From the NCBI RefSeq assembly GCF_000341225.1, contig NZ_ANAC01000004.1, positions 1-46,633 of the forward strand: DNA of 46,633 nt, read 5' to 3'. A program made the translations under genes and the position numbers. Below, in pieces: positions 1 through 9,127 of this stretch; position 1 is the stretch's first letter, and every line of letters begins with the position of its first letter. Under the pieces are notes generated by a model. That model was not told the origin of the DNA. It did no database searches and saw nothing but the letters and a program-made list of their open reading frames with translations. Origin of the DNA: Nocardiopsis alba DSM 43377. Lineage in GTDB: Bacteria > Actinomycetota > Actinomycetes > Streptosporangiales > Streptosporangiaceae.

Positions 1-8
1 TCCCGCCG

Positions 9-1142
9 ATGGAACACGGCGCCGCACCCCCCGGCACGCCCCCCGAACGCCGCCGACGCGGGGTGCCGGTGTGGGCGGCGCTCACCGGCGCGCTCCTGGT
101 GGCCGTCCTGGCGGGTGGCGCGGGCGGTGTCGCCGGAACGATGCTCTCCTCGGCGGACGGAGGCGCGACCGACTCCGACCAGGACGGGCCGGTCATGAAC
201 GAGCCCCCGCCCGAAGCCCCCGAACGGGCACCGGACACCGTCGCGGGCGTGGCCCAGCGGGTCAGCCCCAGCGTGGTCTCCCTGCGCAGCGCGGACCCGC
301 GTGTGGGCGGCGGAGGCTCGGGGTTCGTCATCGAAGGCGACTACGTGGTGACCAACGACCACGTCTCCTCCGTGCTGGAGGACGACGGGATCGTGATCGA
401 CTACAGCGACGGCAGCAGCACCGGGGCCGAGGTGGTGGGCTCCGACCCCAGCTCCGACCTGGCCGTCCTGGAACTGGACGACCCCAGTGACGTGGAACCT
501 CTGGAGTTCGGGAACTCGGACGAGGCGATCGTCGGTGACGAGGTCATCGCGATCGGGGCTCCGCTGGGTCTGGCCGGGACCGTCACCCAGGGCATCATCA
601 GCGCCCTGGACCGTCCGGTCAGCCCGGACGAGGGGGACACCCAGTTCTTCGCGATCCAGACGGACGCGGCGATCAACCCCGGCAACTCGGGTGGGCCGCT
701 GGTCGACATGCAGGGGCGGGTCATCGGGGTCAACTCGATGATCTACAGCATGGGAGGTGGAGCCTTCGGAGAGCAGCCCACCGGCAGCATCGGTCTGGGC
801 TTCGCGATCCCCTCGACCGAGGCGGAGAGCGTCATCGGCCGGATGATCGACCACGGAGAGACCGCCTACGCCGACCTCGGCGTCACCTACGACCAGGAGA
901 GCCCGGTCGTGGGAGCGGTGATCTCCGACGAGGACGACGCCATCGAACGCGGCGGCCCCGCCGACGAGGCCGGTCTGGAACCGGGGGACGTGATCGTCTC
1001 CTTCGACGGCCGTCGGGTCAACTCCCACGGCGAGCTCCAGGCGATGGTCCGCGACAAGAACCCCGGCGAAGAGGTCGAGCTGGACTACGAGCGCGACGGT
1101 GACCGCACCACCGTCACCGTGACGCTGGGCTCCGAGGACTGA
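9..1142 (+). CDS. HtrA/DegP-like trypsin-fold serine protease with C-terminal PDZ domain
   Basis: Membrane-anchored extracytoplasmic protease, 377 aa from the first visible ATG. One transmembrane helix lies at about residues 20-43 after a basic, proline-rich cytoplasmic tail, followed by an acidic linker. The chymotrypsin-fold domain has the full triad: His118 in VTNDHV, Asp150 in SSDLAVLEL and Ser227 in NPGNSGGPL. A PDZ domain fills about residues 285-375 (motif GLEPGDVIVSF). The family degrades or senses misfolded envelope proteins. The window begins only 8 bases before this ATG and no ribosome site can be judged, so the true start may be further upstream. It is followed by a strong hairpin terminator shared with the convergent mrp gene. 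The family assignment is firm; the substrate is unknown. Confidence 0.93.
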   Translation: MEHGAAPPGTPPERRRRGVPVWAALTGALLVAVLAGGAGGVAGTMLSSADGGATDSDQDGPVMNEPPPEAPERAPDTVAGVAQRVSPSVVSLRSADPRVGGGGSGFVIEGDYVVTNDHVSSVLEDDGIVIDYSDGSSTGAEVVGSDPSSDLAVLELDDPSDVEPLEFGNSDEAIVGDEVIAIGAPLGLAGTVTQGIISALDRPVSPDEGDTQFFAIQTDAAINPGNSGGPLVDMQGRVIGVNSMIYSMGGGAFGEQPTGSIGLGFAIPSTEAESVIGRMIDHGETAYADLGVTYDQESPVVGAVISDEDDAIERGGPADEAGLEPGDVIVSFDGRRVNSHGELQAMVRDKNPGEEVELDYERDGDRTTVTVTLGSED

Positions 1143-1160
1143 CCCTCCTCGGACACGACG

Positions 1161-1190
1161 ACGGCCCCGAACCGGACGGTTCGGGGCCGT
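1161..1190. terminator. Bidirectional hairpin terminator between htrA-like gene and mrp
   Basis: A perfect 13-bp inverted repeat (1161-1173 pairs with 1178-1190) encloses a 4-base loop, 19 bases after the protease stop and 31 bases beyond the stop of the convergent mrp gene. The stem is G+C rich and has no long U run, as is usual in actinomycetes. Confidence 0.85.
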
Positions 1191-1221
1191 TCGCGTCTTC
1201 CGATCGACCCGGAGGCCGGCC

Positions 1222-2361
1222 TCAGCGACCGGCGGGGGAGATGCCGAGCTGCATCCCCGCCAGACCGCGCGGCTTGCTGACCAGCTTCTCGGCGATCTCG
1301 GTGATCACCTTGGAGGCCTCGGCGTCCGGCGTGCTCAGGACCAGGGGCTCGCCCTCGTCACCGCCTTCGCGAAGGCGGGTGTCCAGCGGCACCTGGCCCA
1401 GCAGCGGGATCTCCGCGCCGAGGGTCTTGGTCAGGGTGTCGGCGACCTGGCGGCCACCGCCCTGGCCGAACAGGTAGACGGGCTCGGCGCCCGCGTCCGG
1501 CTTGTAGTACGACATGTTCTCGATGACACCGGCGATGCGCTGGTGCGTCTGGGCGGTGATGGCGCCCGCGCGCTCGGCGACCTCGGCGGCGGCCTGCTGC
1601 GGCGTGGTGACCACCAGGAGCTCGGCCCCGGGCAGCAGCTGCGCCACGGAGATGGCGATGTCACCCGTGCCGGGGGGCAGGTCCATCAGCAGGACGTCCA
1701 GGTCGCCCCAGAAGACGTCCGAGAGGAACTGCTGGAGGGCGCGGTGCAGCATCGGGCCGCGCCACACCACCGGCTGGTTGCCCTGGGTGAACATCCCCAC
1801 CGAGATGACCTTGATGTCGTGCGCGGTGGGCGGCAGGATCATGTCCTCGACCTTGGTCGGGAAGTCCGACGCGCCCAGCATGCGCGGCACCGAGTGACCG
1901 TAGATGTCGGCGTCGACGACACCGACCTTGTGCCCTTGGGCGGCCAGCGCCGCGGCGAGGTTGACGGTCACCGACGACTTGCCGACACCACCCTTGCCCG
2001 AGGCGACGGCGTAGACCTTGGTGAGCGAGCTCGGCTTGGCGAAGGGGATCTCCTTCTCCGCCTGACCGCCGCGGAGCTTGGTCTGGAGCTCCTTGCGCTG
2101 CTCGTCGCTCATCACGTCGAGTTCGACCTTGACGGAGGTGACGCCGGCGACCTCGGTCACCGCGGCCGTCACGTCCTTTTCGATACGCCCCTTCATCGGG
2201 CAGCCCGCGACCGTGAGGTAGATACCCACGTGCACGGCACCGTCGTCGGCGATGTCGACGCTCTTGACCATGCCGAGGTCGGTGATGGGGCGGCGGATCT
2301 CCGGGTCTTGCACCGTGGCCAGGGCTTTGTTTACCTGCTCGGTGGTTGGTGTGGAGGACAT
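1222..2361 (-). CDS. mrp: Mrp/ApbC-type P-loop ATPase, iron-sulfur cluster carrier
   Basis: Cytoplasmic ATPase of the Mrp/NBP35 family, 379 aa, involved in Fe-S cluster delivery in other bacteria. An N-terminal MIP18 (DUF59) domain covers about residues 5-90, with its conserved Cys in TVAGCPM. The ATPase domain starts near residue 115 with the deviant Walker A GKGGVGKSS (122-130); DLPPGTGD is the expected switch motif. The CxxC found after ENMS in E. coli Mrp is absent here (the region reads ENMSYYKPDAG), which fits my memory of actinobacterial homologues. Start is the ATG at 2361. It is divergent from the CPBP protease gene and ends at a shared terminator. Confidence 0.93.
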   Translation of the reverse strand: MSSTPTTEQVNKALATVQDPEIRRPITDLGMVKSVDIADDGAVHVGIYLTVAGCPMKGRIEKDVTAAVTEVAGVTSVKVELDVMSDEQRKELQTKLRGGQAEKEIPFAKPSSLTKVYAVASGKGGVGKSSVTVNLAAALAAQGHKVGVVDADIYGHSVPRMLGASDFPTKVEDMILPPTAHDIKVISVGMFTQGNQPVVWRGPMLHRALQQFLSDVFWGDLDVLLMDLPPGTGDIAISVAQLLPGAELLVVTTPQQAAAEVAERAGAITAQTHQRIAGVIENMSYYKPDAGAEPVYLFGQGGGRQVADTLTKTLGAEIPLLGQVPLDTRLREGGDEGEPLVLSTPDAEASKVITEIAEKLVSKPRGLAGMQLGISPAGR

Positions 2362-2563
2362 GTACTCAATCGTAGGTCAGCGGGACGGGGTACGAGGCCT
2401 GTGGTGTCACCCCAGGTCCACCCCTTCCAACGGAAGGGCGGTTCGTCGCTATTCCGGCCCGGTCGCCGTCTTTCCCCACACCCGGCTCCACAACGTGACC
2501 GGCCGATAACGGCGTGGCCTTAACGCAGGCGATACATGCCCGGATAGTAGCCTCGGCCGCACG

Positions 2564-3775
2564 ATGGGAAATGTGCCGCCACCGCCTGGTTCGTCCTGGC
2601 CCACCGCGCCCGAGGGGCCGGATGGGCGGGCTCGTGGTGCGGAGGAACAGCCTCGGGAGCAGACCTGGGCCTGGCCGCCCGGGGGTGAGCGAAGGACACC
2701 GCCGGGCGGCCACCCGGCGTTGACCCCCGCACCGTCGGTGTGGGCCTGGCCACCTCCCCGGCCGGTACGGCGGAGCCGTTTTGCCCGCGCGGAGATCCCC
2801 GAGGGTGAGTCCTATCACAGGCTGGCCCGTACGCCACTGTTCCGATGGTGGATCCCGCCACTGGCGATCCTCGTCTTCGCGGTCCTGCTGTCCTTCCTGT
2901 GGATCGGCGTCGTCGTCGTGATGACCATCGTCGCGATCCTCGGCGGCGGCGGGCTGGCACCGGACTCGGCCCGTGTCGGTGAGATCGCCGGGCTCGCCTT
3001 CGGACTGTCGTCGATGGCCCTGCTCATCCCACTCGCGCTCTTCATAGCCCGCGTGGTGCAGTGGCGCAGCGCCGGCTCCCTGATCTCCGTGGACGGGCGT
3101 GTCCGCTGGCGATGGATGGGCGTGTGCCTGCTGGTCGCCCTCATGCTCGCCGGAACGTGCGCGGCCCTGGTGCCGATGCTCCCGTTCCACTCCGCCGACG
3201 ACGCGGCGGTCGAGGCCACCTCGGCCGGCACCCGAGCCGGGATCCAGGTCCTGCTCGCGGCGCTCACCGTGATCGTCCTCCTCGTACCGCTCCAATCGGC
3301 GGCCGAGGAGCTCACGATGCGCGGGCTGGTGATGCAGCTCGTCGGGTCGCTGGGCTCCGAACACGGCGAGGGCGCCTTCTCCAGGGTGATGCGGTCCCCA
3401 TGGCCGGCGATCCTGGCCGGTGGCACCCTGTTCGCCGCGTTGTACGCCTCCACCCACCCGGGACACGTGTGGACCACGGCCTCCCTCGTGGTGTTCGGCG
3501 CGGCCATGTCCTGGCTCACACTGCGCACCGGCGGCCTGGAGGCCGCCATCGGGCTGCACGTGGTCAACAGCCTCTTCCAGTTCACCCGCTGCGCGCTGGA
3601 GGGACGCCTGTCCGAAGTGGGCACCGGGGTGGTCATCGGCGCGGGACTGCCGGTGGGGGCCGACACCCCGCTGACACTGCTCCTCACCGTCGCCCAGGTG
3701 GGTCTGTACGTCACCGTCGTCCTGTGGTGCCTGCGCCGCTTCGGACCCGCGACCCGGAGCGCCGTCCACGCCTGA
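2564..3775 (+). CDS. CPBP-family intramembrane metalloprotease (Abi/Rce1-like)
   Basis: Multi-pass membrane protein, 403 aa. The first 90 residues are proline-rich and cytoplasmic with repeated WAWPP-like segments; several hydrophobic helices follow. The CPBP signature EExxxR is at 248-253 (EELTMR). A second-motif His is at 298 (YASTH) and a further His at 332 (LHVVN), matching the metal-binding pattern of Rce1-type glutamate proteases. The family includes CAAX-like processing proteases and bacteriocin self-immunity proteins; the substrate here is unknown. The start chosen is the first ATG in the frame; it has no obvious ribosome site and could be leaderless. The neighbour downstream is convergent. 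Confidence 0.88.
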   Translation: MGNVPPPPGSSWPTAPEGPDGRARGAEEQPREQTWAWPPGGERRTPPGGHPALTPAPSVWAWPPPRPVRRSRFARAEIPEGESYHRLARTPLFRWWIPPLAILVFAVLLSFLWIGVVVVMTIVAILGGGGLAPDSARVGEIAGLAFGLSSMALLIPLALFIARVVQWRSAGSLISVDGRVRWRWMGVCLLVALMLAGTCAALVPMLPFHSADDAAVEATSAGTRAGIQVLLAALTVIVLLVPLQSAAEELTMRGLVMQLVGSLGSEHGEGAFSRVMRSPWPAILAGGTLFAALYASTHPGHVWTTASLVVFGAAMSWLTLRTGGLEAAIGLHVVNSLFQFTRCALEGRLSEVGTGVVIGAGLPVGADTPLTLLLTVAQVGLYVTVVLWCLRRFGPATRSAVHA

Positions 3776-3783
3776 GCCCCGTC

Positions 3784-4263
3784 TCAGGGCACCCGGCTCT
3801 CGGGGGCCTCGGTCGGCTCGGGGTCCTCGGCCCGTCGGGGGAACACCCACGTCCGGTAGGCGAAGAAGCGGAACAGCGTTCCCAGCCCCACGCCCACGAC
3901 GTTGCCGGCGATGTTGGTCGCCACGGGCCCGTCCAGCCCCAGCACGTGCACGGCGAAGCTCAGACAGCCCACCTGGATGAGCATGCCCACGCCGTTCATG
4001 AGCAGGAAGAGGAGGGTCTCTCGACCCAGCCCCGTTCCGGGACGGTCACGGAAGGTCCAGAACCGGTTCCCGACGAACGCGACCGCGATCGCGCAGGTGG
4101 TGCCGATCACCTGACCCGCGATGAGCGACAGGTCGGTGACGCTCCAGGCCAGGTTGGTGATCGCCACCTGCACCACGTAGGCGATGGCGCCGACGGAGCC
4201 GAACTTGCCGACCTCGGCCGCCAACGCGGCGATGCGGGGATGCCGGGCGAGGAACTCGCGCAC
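3784..4263 (-). CDS. GtrA-family small membrane protein
   Basis: Small four-helix membrane protein of 159 aa starting with GTG at 4263. It has the GtrA/DPMS accessory signature: a helix beginning KFGSVGAIAYVVQ, the NRFWTFRDR loop after the second pair of helices, and a closing FFAYRTWVF helix. Family members flip or help supply undecaprenyl-linked sugars for surface glycosylation. It stands alone, convergent with the CPBP gene (8 bases between stops) and divergent from purK. The C-terminus is a short acidic tail. Function in surface polysaccharide assembly is inferred from family only. Confidence 0.9.
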   Translation of the reverse strand: MREFLARHPRIAALAAEVGKFGSVGAIAYVVQVAITNLAWSVTDLSLIAGQVIGTTCAIAVAFVGNRFWTFRDRPGTGLGRETLLFLLMNGVGMLIQVGCLSFAVHVLGLDGPVATNIAGNVVGVGLGTLFRFFAYRTWVFPRRAEDPEPTEAPESRVP

Positions 4264-4461
4264 GACCTGCGCCTCCAGTCCTTGGGGGAGCGTGAGGGTG
4301 GGCGGGGAGCGGCCCTCGGTGGGTCCGACCGAGGGTCCTAGACTCTCTAACCGGGGCTACGAGGAACACCCCGGCCGCGGGTTCCGAGCCGGAACGGCCA
4401 GGTTCCGCCAGGGGCGGGACCGTCCCGCATCCGCGGTTCACGAGCATTGAGTTGAGGAACT

Positions 4462-5619
4462 GTGAGCGAGCGTAACCGCATCGTCCCCCGCGTGGGAATG
4501 GTCGGTGGAGGTCAACTCTCCCGAATGACCCACCAGGCGGGCATCGCCCTGGGGGTGGACTTCTCCGTCCTGGCGGCCCGTCCGAACGACAGCGCGGCCC
4601 TGGTCTGCGGTGACGTCACCCTGGGTGACGACCGCGGGCTCGACGACGTCCTGGCCTTCGCCAAGGCCAACGACGTGGTCACCTTCGACCACGAGCACGT
4701 GCCCGAACCCGTCCTGCGCGCCGTGGAGGAGGCCGGTGGGCTGCTGCGTCCGGGCCGCGACGCCCTGCGCTTCGCCCAGGACAAGCTCCGCATGCGGACG
4801 CGTATGGCGGAACTGGGCGCGCCCTCCCCGCTCTGGCGTGCCGTGACCACCCTCGAACACGTCACCGCCTTCGCCGAGGAGGCCGGCTGGCCGGTCGTGC
4901 TCAAGGCCGCGCGCGGCGGTTACGACGGCAAGGGTGTGTGGGTCGTCGCCGACGTCGACGAGGCCCGCGAGGTCGTGGAACGCGCCGCCGCCGAGGACGT
5001 GCCGCTGCTGGTGGAGGAGAAGGTCGAGTTCACCCGCGAACTCGCCGTGCAGGTCGCCCGGTCCCCCTACGGCCAGGTGGCGGTCTATCCGGTCGTCGAG
5101 ACCGTGCAGCGCGGCGGGATCTGCCACGAGGTGATCGCGCCGGCCCCCGGTCTGGACGAGGAGAAGGCCACCCGCGCCCAGCGGCTGGCCATCGAGATCG
5201 CGCACGCGCTCGGCGTCACCGGGATGCTCGCCGTGGAGCTGTTCGAGACCGCCGACGGGGTGGTCGTCAACGAACTGGCCATGCGTCCGCACAACTCCGG
5301 GCACTGGAGCATCGAGGGCGCCCGTACCTCCCAGTTCGAGCAGCACCTGCGCGCCGTGCTCGATCTGCCGTTGGGCTCCCCCCGCCTCAACGCCCCCTTC
5401 ACCGTCATGGCCAACCTGCTGGGCGGCGACGACCCCGAGGTCTACCGCCGCTACCTGCACGTCATGGCCAAGGACCCCGAGGTCAAGGTGCACTTCTACG
5501 GCAAGGAAGTGCGTCCCGGCCGCAAGATCGGGCATGTCACCGTGATGGGCGACGACCACCAGGACCTGCTGGCGCGCGCCCGCGACGCCGCCGACTATCT
5601 GCGAGGAGACCACAAGTGA
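4462..5619 (+). CDS. purK: N5-carboxyaminoimidazole ribonucleotide synthase PurK
   Basis: ATP-grasp enzyme of de novo purine synthesis that makes N5-CAIR from AIR, bicarbonate and ATP. The protein is 385 aa, the usual length. The N-terminus has the pre-ATP-grasp motif [11 protein letters not shown]; the ATP-grasp domain carries [15 protein letters not shown] and VEEKVEF, and the late metal-binding motif [14 protein letters not shown] is recognisable as [14 protein letters not shown]. Start is GTG at 4462. Its stop overlaps the purE start (GTGA), so the two are translationally coupled and probably form one transcript. Confidence 0.97.
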   Translation: MSERNRIVPRVGMVGGGQLSRMTHQAGIALGVDFSVLAARPNDSAALVCGDVTLGDDRGLDDVLAFAKANDVVTFDHEHVPEPVLRAVEEAGGLLRPGRDALRFAQDKLRMRTRMAELGAPSPLWRAVTTLEHVTAFAEEAGWPVVLKAARGGYDGKGVWVVADVDEAREVVERAAAEDVPLLVEEKVEFTRELAVQVARSPYGQVAVYPVVETVQRGGICHEVIAPAPGLDEEKATRAQRLAIEIAHALGVTGMLAVELFETADGVVVNELAMRPHNSGHWSIEGARTSQFEQHLRAVLDLPLGSPRLNAPFTVMANLLGGDDPEVYRRYLHVMAKDPEVKVHFYGKEVRPGRKIGHVTVMGDDHQDLLARARDAADYLRGDHK

Positions 5620-6149
5620 CCGAGAACAGCCCCGTGGTGGGCATCGTGATGGGGTCGGACTCGGACTGGCCGGTGATGCGCGAGGCCGCCGAGGCCCTGC
5701 GCGAGTTCGACGTGCCCTTCGAGGCGGACGTGGTCTCGGCGCACCGCATGCCGCACGAGATGATCGCCTACGGCTCCGAGGCCGCCGGTAGGGGCCTGAA
5801 GGCGATCATCGCCGGGGCCGGAGGCGCCGCCCACCTGCCCGGCATGCTCGCCTCGGTGACCACGCTCCCGGTGATCGGCGTCCCGGTGCCGCTGAAGTAC
5901 CTGGACGGGATGGACTCGCTGCTGTCGATCGTGCAGATGCCCGCCGGGGTCCCGGTGGCCACGGTGGCGGTGGGCGCGGCCCGCAACGCCGGCCTGCTCG
6001 CGGTGCGCCAGCTGGCCGCCCACGACCCGGAGCTGGCCGAGAGGATGTCCCGCTTCCAGGAGAAGCTCAAGTCCCAGGCGCACGCCAAGGGCGAGCGGCT
6101 GCGTCGCGAGGTCTCGGAGGGCGACAAGCCCACCGGCTTCGGCTTCTGA
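5616..6149 (+). CDS. purE: N5-CAIR mutase PurE (class I)
   Basis: Converts N5-CAIR to CAIR, the step directly after PurK. The protein is 177 aa. Class I motifs are all present: GSDSDWPVM near the N-terminus, VVSAHRMP with the catalytic His, and [12 protein letters not shown] in the glycine-rich loop. The start is the GTG at 5616, overlapping the purK stop by 4 bases, with GAGGAG 8 bases upstream; the same frame stays open far upstream but that part lies inside purK and is not coding. A strong terminator follows. Confidence 0.97.
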   Translation: MTENSPVVGIVMGSDSDWPVMREAAEALREFDVPFEADVVSAHRMPHEMIAYGSEAAGRGLKAIIAGAGGAAHLPGMLASVTTLPVIGVPVPLKYLDGMDSLLSIVQMPAGVPVATVAVGAARNAGLLAVRQLAAHDPELAERMSRFQEKLKSQAHAKGERLRREVSEGDKPTGFGF

Positions 6150-6158
6150 GGGCCAGGA

Positions 6159-6195
6159 GAAGGCCCCGGCGTCCACGAGGGACGCCGGGGCCTTC
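6159..6195. terminator. Bidirectional hairpin terminator between purE and the tetR-type gene
   Basis: Perfect 16-bp inverted repeat (6159-6174 with 6180-6195) and a 5-base loop, placed 9 bases after the purE stop and just outside the 3' end of the convergent regulator gene. It should stop transcription from both sides. Confidence 0.88.
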
Positions 6196-6207
6196 CCCCG
6201 TCCCGGG

Positions 6208-6783
6208 TCAGGGGGTCGGGGGCAGGAGGGCGCGGATCCCGGCCACCGCCTGGTCCACGGTGGGCATGTGCTCGGGGGAGACCAGGTACTGGAGTACGTA
6301 GCCGGTGACGATGTTGTAGAGCATGGAGCCCAGGCCCGCCACGGTGTCGGCGTCGAGCTCCTCCGGCGCGACCCCCAGGAGCAGGGCGGCGAGCTCTTCG
6401 CGGGCCCCTTCGATCCCGTCGGCCAGGGCGGCGCGCATCTCGTCGTCGAACTGGACCTGGGCGAAGGCCTGGACGCTGGAGACCATGAGGTCCCGGTGGG
6501 CGGGGACGGCCTCGAACAGCGAGGTGAGCACGGCCCTGATCCGTTCCTCGGGGGCGGCCGCGGAGGAGGACTCCCGGACGAGTCGGGTGAGCACGTCGCC
6601 CCACTCGCTCGTGGCCTCCAGCACCGCGGTGTTCATCAGTCGGTCCTTGGAACCGAAGTGGTAGCCGATGGACGCCAGGTGGGCTCCCGAAGCGGCCGCG
6701 ATGTCGCGTGCGGTGGTCTTGCCGTAGCCCTTCTCGGCCAGGCACCTCTTGGCGCCGGCCAGCAGGTCCTCACGTTGGCTCAT
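6208..6783 (-). CDS. TetR-family transcriptional repressor
   Basis: DNA-binding repressor of 191 aa. The TetR helix-turn-helix is at about residues 18-50 (KTTARDIAAASG, then IGYHFGSKDRLM). The C-terminal ligand-binding half is helical and variable. It is divergently transcribed from a 14-helix MFS exporter, and the 69-bp space between them holds two identical 16-bp sites, so it very likely represses both genes and is released by an exporter substrate. Ligand unknown. Confidence 0.95.
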   Translation of the reverse strand: MSQREDLLAGAKRCLAEKGYGKTTARDIAAASGAHLASIGYHFGSKDRLMNTAVLEATSEWGDVLTRLVRESSSAAAPEERIRAVLTSLFEAVPAHRDLMVSSVQAFAQVQFDDEMRAALADGIEGAREELAALLLGVAPEELDADTVAGLGSMLYNIVTGYVLQYLVSPEHMPTVDQAVAGIRALLPPTP

Positions 6784-6797
6784 GCGCCCACCCTAAC

Positions 6798-6842
6798 ATT
6801 TTGACGTACGTACATATTGACGGTGGATTTTGACGTACGTAC
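6798..6842. promoter_or_regulatory. Double operator for the TetR repressor
   Basis: Two identical 16-base copies of ATTTTGACGTACGTAC lie at 6798-6813 and 6827-6842, 29 bp apart start to start (close to three helical turns). Each contains the self-complementary core ACGTACGT. They fill the whole divergent promoter region between the regulator (start 6783) and the exporter (start 6853). Binding by the adjacent TetR protein is inferred from position. Confidence 0.82.
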
Positions 6843-6852
6843 GATAAAATCC

Positions 6853-8373
6853 ATGAACACGACCACCGGACCCCCACGAGCGCCCGTCCGCACCCGGATC
6901 GGGCTGCTCCTTCTGCTCATCCCGGCACTGCTGGTCTCCATGGACCTGTCGGTGCTCTTCGTCGCGGCCCCCGCCATCGCCCGCGACCTCGAACCCACCG
7001 CCGCCCAGTGGCTGTGGATGATGGACGTCTACGGCTTCGTCCTGGCCGGACTCCTGGTCACCATGGGCGCCCTCGGGGACAGGATCGGCCGGCGCCGGCT
7101 ACTGCTCACCGGTGCCCTGCTGTTCGGGCTCGCCTCGGCCCTGCTCGCCCTCGCCCCCTCCAGCGGGCTCTTCATCGTCGGGCGGGCCCTGCTCGGACTG
7201 GCCGGGGCGACCCTGGCGCCCTCCACGCTCTCCCTGATCCGGGCGATGTTCACCGACGCCCGACAGCGGGCCGCCGCCGTCGGAGCCTGGACCGTGGCCT
7301 TCACCGGAGGGGCCGTCGCCGGACCGATCATCGGTGGCGCGCTGCTGGAGTTCCTTCCCTGGGGCTCGGTCTTCCTGATCAACCTGCCCTTCATGGCCCT
7401 GCTGCTCTTGGCCGGCCCCTTCCTCGTCCCCGAATCGCGCGACCCCGCCGGAGCCCGATTCGACCTGCCCGGGGCGCTGCTGTCCCTCATGGCGATCCTC
7501 GGCCTGGTCCACGCCGTCAAACGCCTCGTCCAGTACGGGGCCGACCCCCGAGCGATCGGGGCGCTCGCGCTCGGGCTGCTCCTCCTGACCCTGTTCGTCA
7601 GGAGACAGCGCCGTGTCGAACATCCGCTCATCGACCTGTCGCTGTTCGCCCGCCCCGCCTTCGGGGCCGCCGTCACGGGCAACGCGGTCGTCTCCTTCGC
7701 CGCCGCCGGCATGGGGCTGCTGACCTTCACGTTCCTCCAGAGCGTGCACGGGCTCGGCCCGCTGCACGCGGCCCTGTGGGCGCTGCCGACCTTCTTCGGC
7801 ACCGTTCTGGGGGCGACCGTCTCCGGAGCGCTCTCCTCACGGGTCCGGCCCGCGCCGATCATGGCGGCCGGCCTGGCCCTGGGCGCGGGAGGGTTCGCCG
7901 TGATCGCCCTGGTCCGGCCGGACACGGCTCTGCCGATCTTCGTCGGCGGATACACGCTGATCACCCTCGGCGCTGGAATGGTGGGCGCCCTGGCCAACGC
8001 CCTCGTGCTGGCCACCGCGCCACCGGAACGTTCCGGGGCCGCCGCCGGTATCTCGGAGACCGGTACCGAGCTCGGGGCGGCGTTGGGCGTCGCCGCCCTC
8101 GGCACGATCTCCCTCACCGCCTACCGGAACGGGATGGCGGGGGTCGACGGGCCGGCGGGGGAGACCGTCACCGGGGCCGTGGACACGGCGCCCGGGCTAC
8201 CGGCCGCGGAGGCCGAGCGTCTCCTGGAGGGAGCCTTCGCCGCCTTCACCCACGGGGTGAACACCGCCGCGCTGGCCTGCGTCGCCCTCCTGGGAGCGTT
8301 GTCCCTCGTGGCCCTGGTCGCCCTGCGGCGCCTGCCCGCCGGAACCGAGGCCCCCGAGCGGATCGACGCCTGA
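6853..8373 (+). CDS. MFS drug-efflux transporter, DHA2 (14-helix) type
   Basis: Proton-driven exporter of 506 aa with about 14 hydrophobic helices, as in the EmrB/QacA group. The loop after helix 2 carries the MFS motif A (GDRIGRRR), and helix 5 has a motif-C-like stretch with repeated Gly/Pro (GGAVAGPIIGGALL). I choose the ATG at 6853; an upstream TTG in frame lies inside the operator and is unlikely to be used. Control by the adjacent TetR gene through the twin sites is expected. Substrate unknown, probably a hydrophobic or cationic antimicrobial compound. Confidence 0.94.
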   Translation: MNTTTGPPRAPVRTRIGLLLLLIPALLVSMDLSVLFVAAPAIARDLEPTAAQWLWMMDVYGFVLAGLLVTMGALGDRIGRRRLLLTGALLFGLASALLALAPSSGLFIVGRALLGLAGATLAPSTLSLIRAMFTDARQRAAAVGAWTVAFTGGAVAGPIIGGALLEFLPWGSVFLINLPFMALLLLAGPFLVPESRDPAGARFDLPGALLSLMAILGLVHAVKRLVQYGADPRAIGALALGLLLLTLFVRRQRRVEHPLIDLSLFARPAFGAAVTGNAVVSFAAAGMGLLTFTFLQSVHGLGPLHAALWALPTFFGTVLGATVSGALSSRVRPAPIMAAGLALGAGGFAVIALVRPDTALPIFVGGYTLITLGAGMVGALANALVLATAPPERSGAAAGISETGTELGAALGVAALGTISLTAYRNGMAGVDGPAGETVTGAVDTAPGLPAAEAERLLEGAFAAFTHGVNTAALACVALLGALSLVALVALRRLPAGTEAPERIDA

Positions 8374-8402
8374 CCCCGAGCTCCCCGCCTCGAAGGGGGA
8401 GT

Positions 8403-8966
8403 TCACGGGGACGTCGGCTCGCGCTCCTCCGGCCACGCGTCCTCGACGTACGACCGGACGAGCGCGGCGTGGGAGAGCGGGCTGGAAGGATCGGAGACGT
8501 CGCCGTTGGTGGTGTGGTCCAGGAGCACGACCTCCTCCTTCGCGCGCAGCCGCTCCACCAGGTCGGCGACCCGGTGTTCGAGGACCCACCGGTAGACGGG
8601 CAGGTAGATCAGGCGCCGCGCCGCCTCGTAGGGGAGCAGTCGATCTCCACGTGGACCGGCGCGGTGCCCCAGGACGGGCCCGTACCGGCGCACCGTCCGC
8701 TTCAGCCCCCTCATCGTCGTCACGTCGAACCTGGACGGATCGACGTCCGAGCCCTCGAAGACCTTGAGGCCCTGCCAGATCCCCTCCACGGAGGCACCGG
8801 TCAGGTCCTCTTCGAAGGGGATCGGGATCCCGCCGTGCGGGAAGAACGGGCTCAGCCGCACCCACGGTTCCGGAGCCCTGGAGGTCGTGTCGATGATCTC
8901 CGCCCCCGGGAACGCGGCCGCGAGCGAGGCGGGCGAGCGGCGGCGGGAGGCGACGTGAACGGTCAT
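8403..8966 (-). CDS. Conserved actinobacterial protein of unknown function
   Basis: A 187-aa soluble protein that I do not assign to a described enzyme. It begins MTVHVASRRR and contains a short aromatic and proline-rich stretch (WVRLSPFFPHGGIPIPF), then SVEGIWQGLKVFEG, then VLGHRAG and a positively charged helix; it ends with LLDHTTNGDV. The general form resembles Streptomyces proteins annotated as DUF6939, but that is from memory. The start is the ATG at 8966, preceded by an AAGG-like site; the frame remains open upstream through the VOC gene, which I treat as chance. The gene is convergent with the MFS exporter, with 29 bp between. Confidence 0.75.
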   Translation of the reverse strand: MTVHVASRRRSPASLAAAFPGAEIIDTTSRAPEPWVRLSPFFPHGGIPIPFEEDLTGASVEGIWQGLKVFEGSDVDPSRFDVTTMRGLKRTVRRYGPVLGHRAGPRGDRLLPYEAARRLIYLPVYRWVLEHRVADLVERLRAKEEVVLLDHTTNGDVSDPSSPLSHAALVRSYVEDAWPEEREPTSP

Positions 8967-9078
8967 GGGGGGCCTTCCGTCTCGGCGGCACGGGCTCCGA
9001 GTATCCCCCGTGGCACCGACATATCCCCTCGAATCGACCTCGATCGGAGACACCGCGATGTCTTCGCGTGGAACGAGA

Positions 9079-9104
9079 CGAGGCGCCCCTGAGGGAGCGC
9101 CTCG
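9079..9104 (-). terminator. Hairpin after the VOC gene
   Basis: An 8-bp inverted repeat (9079-9086 with 9097-9104) with a 10-base loop lies 24 bases beyond the stop of the double VOC gene, in the 161-bp space before the next gene on the same strand. Confidence 0.5.
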
Positions 9105-9127
9105 CCGTCGTCGTGCGGGTTCCCCGC

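Noticed and set aside
1161..1190. Possible small RNA at the first hairpin
   Set aside because: Position between two convergent stops fits an ordinary terminator.
2366..3850. Long open frame opposite the CPBP protease gene
   Set aside because: Product is low-complexity Gly/Arg/Pro/Gln-rich, typical of antisense reading in very high G+C DNA, and the opposite strand encodes a recognisable protease.
4438..5613. Long open frame opposite purK
   Set aside because: purK is unmistakable on the other strand and the antisense product has no domain pattern.
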